In this document: one piece after another, positions 42,042-46,620 of the stretch
Position numbering within the stretch: the first letter of the stretch is position 1
Layout of the letters: every line of letters starts with the position of its first letter
Assembly: GCA_013388425.1 (NCBI GenBank)
Contig: JACADV010000031.1
Location: forward strand, 1-46,620
Source of the DNA: Thermoanaerobaculaceae bacterium
GTDB lineage: Bacteria; Acidobacteriota; Thermoanaerobaculia; Thermoanaerobaculales; Thermoanaerobaculaceae
Length of the DNA: 46,620 nt
Direction of reading: 5' to 3'
Position numbers and translations under genes: made by a program
The notes under the pieces: generated by a model
What the model was told of the DNA's origin: nothing
Database searches by the model: none
Seen by the model: the letters and a program-made list of their open reading frames with translations, nothing else

Positions 42042-42454
42042 CGCACCTGCCCCCGCATCACGAACCGCGTCCTGAGGGGGATCTTGTGGGCCGCCAGGCG
42101 CATCGCCTCGCGCGCCACCTCTTCGCTCACCCCCTCCATCTCGTAGAGGATGCGGGCGGGCTTGATCACGCACACCCACTCCTCGGGAGCCCCCTTGCCC
42201 TTGCCCATGCGGGTCTCGGCGGGTTTCTTGGTGATCGGCTTGTCAGGGAAGATGCGGATCCAGATCTTGCCACCCCGCTTGACGTGCCGGGTCATGGCAA
42301 TACGAGCCGCCTCGATCTGCCGCGCAGTGATCCAGCCCGGCTCCGTGGCCTGCAGCCCGAAGTCTCCGAACGCCAGATCCCCGCCCCGCGTCGCCAATCC
42401 CCGACGCCGTCCCCGCTGCTGCTTCCGGAACTTGACCTTCTTTGGCATCAACAT
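42038..42454 (-). CDS. rplP: 50S ribosomal protein L16
   Basis: A 138-aa protein organising the A-tRNA site. [30 protein letters not shown]-like [20 protein letters not shown], and [18 protein letters not shown] fit the family. ATG 42454 (MLMPKK) has the better-spaced Shine-Dalgarno sequence; ATG 42448 is the common family start. Confidence 0.96.
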   Translation of the reverse strand: MLMPKKVKFRKQQRGRRRGLATRGGDLAFGDFGLQATEPGWITARQIEAARIAMTRHVKRGGKIWIRIFPDKPITKKPAETRMGKGKGAPEEWVCVIKPARILYEMEGVSEEVAREAMRLAAHKIPLRTRFVMRGQVR

Positions 42455-42470
42455 GAGCGCACCTCACCCC

Positions 42471-43121
42471 TCACAGCGTCCGCCAGTGAGCCTTGCTGCG
42501 GTGAAGCTCACCCTTGAACACCCACACCTTCACGCCGATCGCCCCGTAGGTGGTGAACGCCTCGGCAAACCCGTACTCGATATTGGCCTTCAGGGTGTGC
42601 AACGGCAGCCGCCCCTCCTGGTACCACTCGGAACGGGCAATCTCCGCCCCGTTGAGACGACCCGAACAGCGGATCTTCACGCCCTGGGCACCAAACCGCA
42701 GGGCGTTCTCCATCGCCCGCCGCATGGCGCGGCGGAAGGTGATGCGGCGCACCAGCTGCGAAGCGATGGACTCGGCGATCAGCTGCGCCTCGATCTCCGG
42801 CCGCTGGATCTCCTGGATGTTGATGTGGATATCGCGGCCGTAGCTGGCGCGCAGCTCCGCTCCAAGCTTGTCCACCTCGGCCCCCTTGCGGCCAATGATG
42901 ATGCCGGGCCGGGCCGAGTAGATGTTGACACGGATCTTGTTGGCCGTGCGCTCGATATCGATCTCCGCCACACCAGCGTGCATGAGGCGGCTCTTCAGAT
43001 CCTTGCGCAGCCGGAGATCCTCGTGGAGGAGCCGCGCGTAATCCTTGTCCGCGTACCACCGCGAGCGCCACGTCTTGTTGTAGCCCAGCCGGAAACCGTA
43101 CGGGTGCGTCTTTTGACCCAC
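42471..43121 (-). CDS. rpsC: 30S ribosomal protein S3
   Basis: A 216-aa mRNA-entry protein with an N-terminal KH domain ([20 protein letters not shown]). The GTG start giving [18 protein letters not shown] has AGGAGGGG upstream and matches the usual N-terminus; it lies 10 nt after the rplV stop. Confidence 0.97.
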   Translation of the reverse strand: MGQKTHPYGFRLGYNKTWRSRWYADKDYARLLHEDLRLRKDLKSRLMHAGVAEIDIERTANKIRVNIYSARPGIIIGRKGAEVDKLGAELRASYGRDIHINIQEIQRPEIEAQLIAESIASQLVRRITFRRAMRRAMENALRFGAQGVKIRCSGRLNGAEIARSEWYQEGRLPLHTLKANIEYGFAEAFTTYGAIGVKVWVFKGELHRSKAHWRTL

Positions 43122-43131
43122 GTTGCCCCTC

Positions 43132-43473
43132 CTACTCCTCACGCTCGGCCACCTGCACCGTCACGTGGCACGTGCGGTGCAGGCGCGGAAAAACCCGCCC
43201 CATGGAAGCTGGACGGAAACGCTTCAGCGACGGTCCTTGATCCACTTGGATCCGCGACACCACGAGCTTGCCGGAGTCGATCCCCGGCGAGCGCTGCTCC
43301 AGGTTGGCCACCGCCGAGCGGACCAGCTTCTCCAGGTCCCGGGCACCCCGCTTCTTGGTCAGGCGGAGGGTCGCCAGCGCCCGCACCACCCCCTGGCCGC
43401 GAACCAGGTCGGCCACCAACCGCAGCTTCTGGGGCGAGCCCCTGTAGTATCGGAGTCGTGCCTGTGCCTCCAT
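43132..43473 (-). CDS. rplV: 50S ribosomal protein L22
   Basis: A 113-aa protein whose loop lines the exit tunnel. [20 protein letters not shown], and the loop region [19 protein letters not shown]. The loop Gly/Arg/Lys residues look ordinary, with no macrolide-resistance duplication. Confidence 0.97.
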   Translation of the reverse strand: MEAQARLRYYRGSPQKLRLVADLVRGQGVVRALATLRLTKKRGARDLEKLVRSAVANLEQRSPGIDSGKLVVSRIQVDQGPSLKRFRPASMGRVFPRLHRTCHVTVQVAEREE

Positions 43474-43482
43474 AAAAGCCCC

Positions 43483-43767
43483 CTAGTGCTTCGCGCCCTT
43501 TTCCTTCTTCGTGCCCGCGTGGCCACGGAAGGTGCGCGTCAGGGCGAACTCGCCCAGCTTGTGACCGACCATGTTCTCGGTGATGAACACGGGCACGAAC
43601 TTCTGCCCGTTGTGCACGGCCAGGGTGTGCCCCACCATCTCCGGGATGATCGTCGAGCGCCGCGACCAGGTCTTGATCACCTTGCGCTCCCGCGTCTGGT
43701 TGAGCTGCTCCACCTTGCGCAAAAGGTGCGTATCGATGAACGGTCCTTTGGCTACCGAGCGCGACAT
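43483..43767 (-). CDS. rpsS: 30S ribosomal protein S19
   Basis: A 94-aa 30S head protein. [20 protein letters not shown], and the C-terminal [18 protein letters not shown]19 is the protein that RimM, encoded in this window, binds during 30S maturation. Confidence 0.97.
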   Translation of the reverse strand: MSRSVAKGPFIDTHLLRKVEQLNQTRERKVIKTWSRRSTIIPEMVGHTLAVHNGQKFVPVFITENMVGHKLGEFALTRTFRGHAGTKKEKGAKH

Positions 43768-43776
43768 ACCGCCCCC

Positions 43777-44598
43777 TCACTTCCGCCGCTTGACGATGAA
43801 GCGGCTGGTCCGCTTGCACCGCCGGGTCTTGAAGCCCTTGGTTGGCTGACCCCAGGGCGACACCGGGTGCCGGCCACCCTTGGTCTTGCCCTCGCCGCCG
43901 CCGTGGGGATGGTCGATGGGGTTCATCGCCGTCCCGCGCACGTGCGGCCGGCGCCCCAGCCAGCGCGTCCGGCCGGCCTTGCCGATGGACACGTTGGCGT
44001 GATCCAGGTTACCCACCTGGCCCACGGTGGCCCAGCAGCGCGACAGCACCAGGCGCATCTCCCCCGAGGGCAGGCGCAGCGTGCAGTACTTCCCCTCCTT
44101 CGCCATGAGCTGGGCCGCCGCCCCGGCGGAACGGACCAATTGGCCACCCTTGCCGGGTTGCAACTCCACGTTGTGCACCAGCGAGCCCAGCGGGATGTTG
44201 GCGAGCGGCAGCGCGTTCCCCGGCAGGATCTCGGTCTTCTCGGCAGCCATCACCGTGCTGCCCACCTCGAGGCCCAGCGGCGCCAGGATGTACCGCTTCT
44301 CGCCGTCGGCGTAAACCAAAAGGGCAATCCGGGCGCTGCGGTTGGGGTCGTACTCGATGCTCGCCACGCGCGCAGGGATCCCGCGCTTATCGCGGCGAAA
44401 GTCGATCACGCGGTAGCGCCGCTTGTGACCACCCCCCCGGAAGCGGACCGTCTCGTGCCCTTCGTTGTTCCGTCCCCCCGCCCGTGGGATGCCGCGGGTC
44501 AGCGACTTCTCGGGCCGCTTCGCGGTGATCTCCGCAAAGTCCAGCCTCGTCATGAAGCGGATCGCCGGGGAGGTGGGCTTGAACGATTTGAGCGCCAT
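43777..44598 (-). CDS. rplB: 50S ribosomal protein L2
   Basis: A 273-aa peptidyl-transferase-centre protein. [40 protein letters not shown], and the conserved [20 protein letters not shown] containing the essential His. Full length. Confidence 0.98.
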   Translation of the reverse strand: MALKSFKPTSPAIRFMTRLDFAEITAKRPEKSLTRGIPRAGGRNNEGHETVRFRGGGHKRRYRVIDFRRDKRGIPARVASIEYDPNRSARIALLVYADGEKRYILAPLGLEVGSTVMAAEKTEILPGNALPLANIPLGSLVHNVELQPGKGGQLVRSAGAAAQLMAKEGKYCTLRLPSGEMRLVLSRCWATVGQVGNLDHANVSIGKAGRTRWLGRRPHVRGTAMNPIDHPHGGGEGKTKGGRHPVSPWGQPTKGFKTRRCKRTSRFIVKRRK

Positions 44599-44609
44599 GA
44601 TGCGTCCCC

Positions 44610-44903
44610 CTACACCTGATCGAAGAACTCGATCGTCTTCTCGCCGGCGGCGAGCCTGACGAACGCCTTGCGCCAATCCGGGCGCCGCCCCGAGTAGCGG
44701 CCGAACCGCCGCATCTTCCCGTGCACGTTCACCACCCGCACGTCGATCACCTTGACGCCGAAGAGGCTCTCCACCGCCCGGCGAATCTCGATCTTGTTGG
44801 CCCCCTTCGCCACCTCGAAGCACACGGTGTTAGTGCTCTCCTTGGCGTCGGCCGTCTTCTCGGTAACGATGGGCCGGATGATCACTTCGCGCGCGTCTCT
44901 CAT
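44610..44903 (-). CDS. rplW: 50S ribosomal protein L23
   Basis: A 97-aa exit-tunnel protein that docks SRP and trigger factor. [20 protein letters not shown] and [20 protein letters not shown] are typical. Its ATG overlaps the rplD stop. Confidence 0.97.
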   Translation of the reverse strand: MRDAREVIIRPIVTEKTADAKESTNTVCFEVAKGANKIEIRRAVESLFGVKVIDVRVVNVHGKMRRFGRYSGRRPDWRKAFVRLAAGEKTIEFFDQV

Positions 44904-45526
44904 GCCGACAGGACCTCCGCGAGCGTCAACGCCGCCCGCTTCGACAGCACCACGTGGCGGTGCTTCATCACGTCGTAGACGTGCAGGTGCACCGCGTCCG
45001 CCACCGCCAACTCGCGCCGGTTGCGGGCTGCGAGCAGCAGGTTGAGGTTCTCGTAGGAGTCCACCAACAGCACCTTGTCGCCAGCGAGGTTGAGCTTGGC
45101 GAGCCGCGCCATGAACTCCTTCGTGCGGTGCGAGTCCACCTCGAGGGAATCGAGCACCAGGAGCCTGCCCTCGGCCAGGCGGTCGGAAAGGGCCGACCGC
45201 AGTGCCGTCTTCTTTGCCTTGACGTTGACCTTCGCCACGTAGCTACGCGGCTGCGGGCCGTGGGCCGTGCCACCGTGCCGCCACAGGGGCGAGCGCGTCG
45301 AGCCGACGCGGGCGCGGCCAGTTCCCTTCTGCCGCCACGGCTTCTTGCCGCCGCCCGAGACCATGGCGCGGGTCTTGGTGGCGTGGGTTCCCCGCCGCAA
45401 CCCGGCAAGGTATGCCTTGATCACCTCCCACACCACGTGCTGCTTGGGGGGCTGGGCGAACACGGCGTTGGGCAGTTCCAGCTCCTCGACCACCTCGTTG
45501 TCCCAGTTGCGAACGTCCACCTTCAT
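44900..45526 (-). CDS. rplD: 50S ribosomal protein L4
   Basis: A 208-aa protein with a tunnel-lining loop (VSGGGKKPWRQKGTGRARVG) and the start MKVDVRNWDNEVVEELELPN. In enterobacteria L4 represses the S10 operon; no leader is visible because the window begins inside tuf. Confidence 0.97.
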   Translation of the reverse strand: MKVDVRNWDNEVVEELELPNAVFAQPPKQHVVWEVIKAYLAGLRRGTHATKTRAMVSGGGKKPWRQKGTGRARVGSTRSPLWRHGGTAHGPQPRSYVAKVNVKAKKTALRSALSDRLAEGRLLVLDSLEVDSHRTKEFMARLAKLNLAGDKVLLVDSYENLNLLLAARNRRELAVADAVHLHVYDVMKHRHVVLSKRAALTLAEVLSA

Positions 45527-45537
45527 GGCCTGCCCCC

Positions 45538-46161
45538 TCACCCTTTCACCAACCGCAGCAAGGCCCGCCGACCACCCGGTACGGCGCCCCGCAGGAACAG
45601 GAGGTTCCGTTCCAGGTCCACCCGCACCACCTTGACACGCTTGAGGGTGACCCGATCGCCACCCATGCGGCCCGCCATGCGGGTACCGGGGAACACCCGC
45701 GAGGGGTAGGCGGACGGGCCGATGCTGCCGGGGGCGCGGTGGAACATCGAGCCGTGGCTCGCTGCCCCGCCCCGGAAGTGGTGCCGCCGCACCGCACCCT
45801 GGAACCCTTTCCCCTTGGAGGTTCCCACCACGCGGATGGTCTCGTCGGCGGCAAAGATGTCGCACAACACCGTGTCGCCGGGTTTCACCTCGGACCCCGT
45901 GGCCACCGGAAACTCGGCCAGCACCCGCGTCGGCGGCACCCCAGCCTTGGCGAACTGCCCGGCCAGTGGCTTGGGCAGGTGCCGCGGCGGCCGACCCTCC
46001 ACGAGGCCGAGCTGCGCTGCCTCGTAGCCGTCCCGCTCTGCGGTGCGCCGCTGCACAACGACGCAGGGCCCGGCCTGCACCACCGTCACCGGCACCACCG
46101 CACCGTCGGCAGCCAGGATCTGCGTCATCCCGATCTTCCTCGCGAGAATCCCCTTCACCAT
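45538..46161 (-). CDS. rplC: 50S ribosomal protein L3
   Basis: A 207-aa protein. Start [20 protein letters not shown], then the conserved [19 protein letters not shown], and SYP-like [20 protein letters not shown]. The chosen ATG (46161) gives the family N-terminus and has GAGGTGG upstream. Confidence 0.97.
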   Translation of the reverse strand: MVKGILARKIGMTQILAADGAVVPVTVVQAGPCVVVQRRTAERDGYEAAQLGLVEGRPPRHLPKPLAGQFAKAGVPPTRVLAEFPVATGSEVKPGDTVLCDIFAADETIRVVGTSKGKGFQGAVRRHHFRGGAASHGSMFHRAPGSIGPSAYPSRVFPGTRMAGRMGGDRVTLKRVKVVRVDLERNLLFLRGAVPGGRRALLRLVKG

Positions 46162-46171
46162 GGCCGCCACC

Positions 46172-46495
46172 TCACTTCTTCCCGCCGTACGCCTTGATCT
46201 CCACATCCACGCCGGCCGGCAGCTCCAGCTTCATCAGGGCGTCCACCGTTTGCTGCGTCGGGTCGAGGATGTCGAGGAGGCGCTTGTGCGTGCGGATTTC
46301 GAACTGCTCGCGCGACTTCTTGTCCACGTGCGGAGAGCGGAGGACGGTGAAGCGCTGGATCTGAGTGGGCAGGGGGATCGGTCCCGACACCGCTGCCCCG
46401 GTGCGCTTGGCGGTGTCTACGATCTCGGCCGTCGACTGGTCCAGCAGTCTGAAGTCGTACGCCTTGAGCCGAATCCGGATCTTGTCCTTGACCAT
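46172..46495 (-). CDS. rpsJ: 30S ribosomal protein S10
   Basis: A 107-aa protein that in other bacteria also pairs with NusB in antitermination. [20 protein letters not shown] and [20 protein letters not shown] are diagnostic. It follows tuf by 8 nt. Confidence 0.97.
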   Translation of the reverse strand: MVKDKIRIRLKAYDFRLLDQSTAEIVDTAKRTGAAVSGPIPLPTQIQRFTVLRSPHVDKKSREQFEIRTHKRLLDILDPTQQTVDALMKLELPAGVDVEIKAYGGKK

Positions 46496-46503
46496 GATCT
46501 CTC

Positions 46504-46620
46504 CTACTTGAGGATCTCGGTGATGGTGCCAGCGCCGACGGTGCGACCGCCCTCGCGGATGGCGAAGCGCAACCCCTTCTCCATGGCGATCGGCGTGATC
46601 AGCTCCACCTCGATGTTCAC
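46504..46620 (-). CDS. tuf: Elongation factor Tu, C-terminal end (partial)
   Basis: The last 38 codons of EF-Tu domain 3 run off the right window edge: [20 protein letters not shown] and [17 protein letters not shown], then TAG. EF-Tu carries aminoacyl-tRNA to the ribosome. The tuf-rpsJ order marks the join of the str and S10 operons. Confidence 0.95.
   Translation of the reverse strand: MNIEVELITPIAMEKGLRFAIREGGRTVGAGTITEILK

Overview
The window is 46.6 kb of GC-rich bacterial chromosome with tightly packed genes. It contains an outer-membrane lipid gene (LpxH type), L,D-transpeptidases, a tripartite RND pump with a TolC-type channel, and Fe-S-dependent TCA-cycle enzymes (ferredoxin-linked 2-oxoacid oxidoreductase, class I fumarase). 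This points to a diderm bacterium with an anaerobic or microaerophilic metabolism. My best guess is an Acidobacteriota-like lineage, but no rRNA is present and the assignment is inference.

Layout. 46-2516 (+): two YkuD-type L,D-transpeptidases and an unrecognised third gene. 2581-3255 (+): ElbB. 3304-10471 (-): the conserved ffh-rpsP-khpA-rimM-trmD-rplS-rnhB block, a large TPR gene at its end and a possible leader peptide at its head. 10561-13156 (+): 4-alpha-glucanotransferase and a galT split by an in-frame TAA. 13295-14530 (-): a saccharopine dehydrogenase-like protein. 14826-15296 (+): a cNMP-binding protein without a DNA-binding domain. 15337-16796 (-): two-subunit class I fumarase, divergent from korDABC plus an acetyltransferase (17020-20598, +). 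20688-22441 (-): a response regulator with an in-frame TAG, and LpxH. 22474-23445 (+): an NAD-binding epimerase-like protein. 23466-31187 (-): TolC, membrane fusion protein, RND permease, DUF2892 protein, PII-like protein, ArsR regulator, a membrane/zinc-ribbon gene with an in-frame TGA, an FmdB-type zinc ribbon and a DUF302 protein. 31308-46620 (-): the complete S10-spc-alpha ribosomal superoperon from tuf (cut by the window edge) to rplQ, with secY, adk, map and infA.

How the parts work together. Most of the window is housekeeping: protein synthesis, secretion (Ffh, SecY), tRNA and ribosome maturation. Fumarase and the Kor complex form a divergently transcribed TCA module with facing promoters. 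The TolC-RND cluster and the arsR gene carry near-identical 18-19 nt elements over their promoters, so the ArsR protein probably controls both.

The points most worth a second look are: the single frame that joins a transmembrane helix to a zinc ribbon across a UGA with a hairpin 11 nt downstream (a selenoprotein candidate); two other conserved genes broken by one in-frame stop each; the shared ArsR-type operator; and a 29-codon leader ORF before ffh whose start lies among mutually exclusive hairpins. No tRNA, rRNA, CRISPR array, insertion sequence or prophage was seen. No stretch longer than 300 bases lacks a gene.
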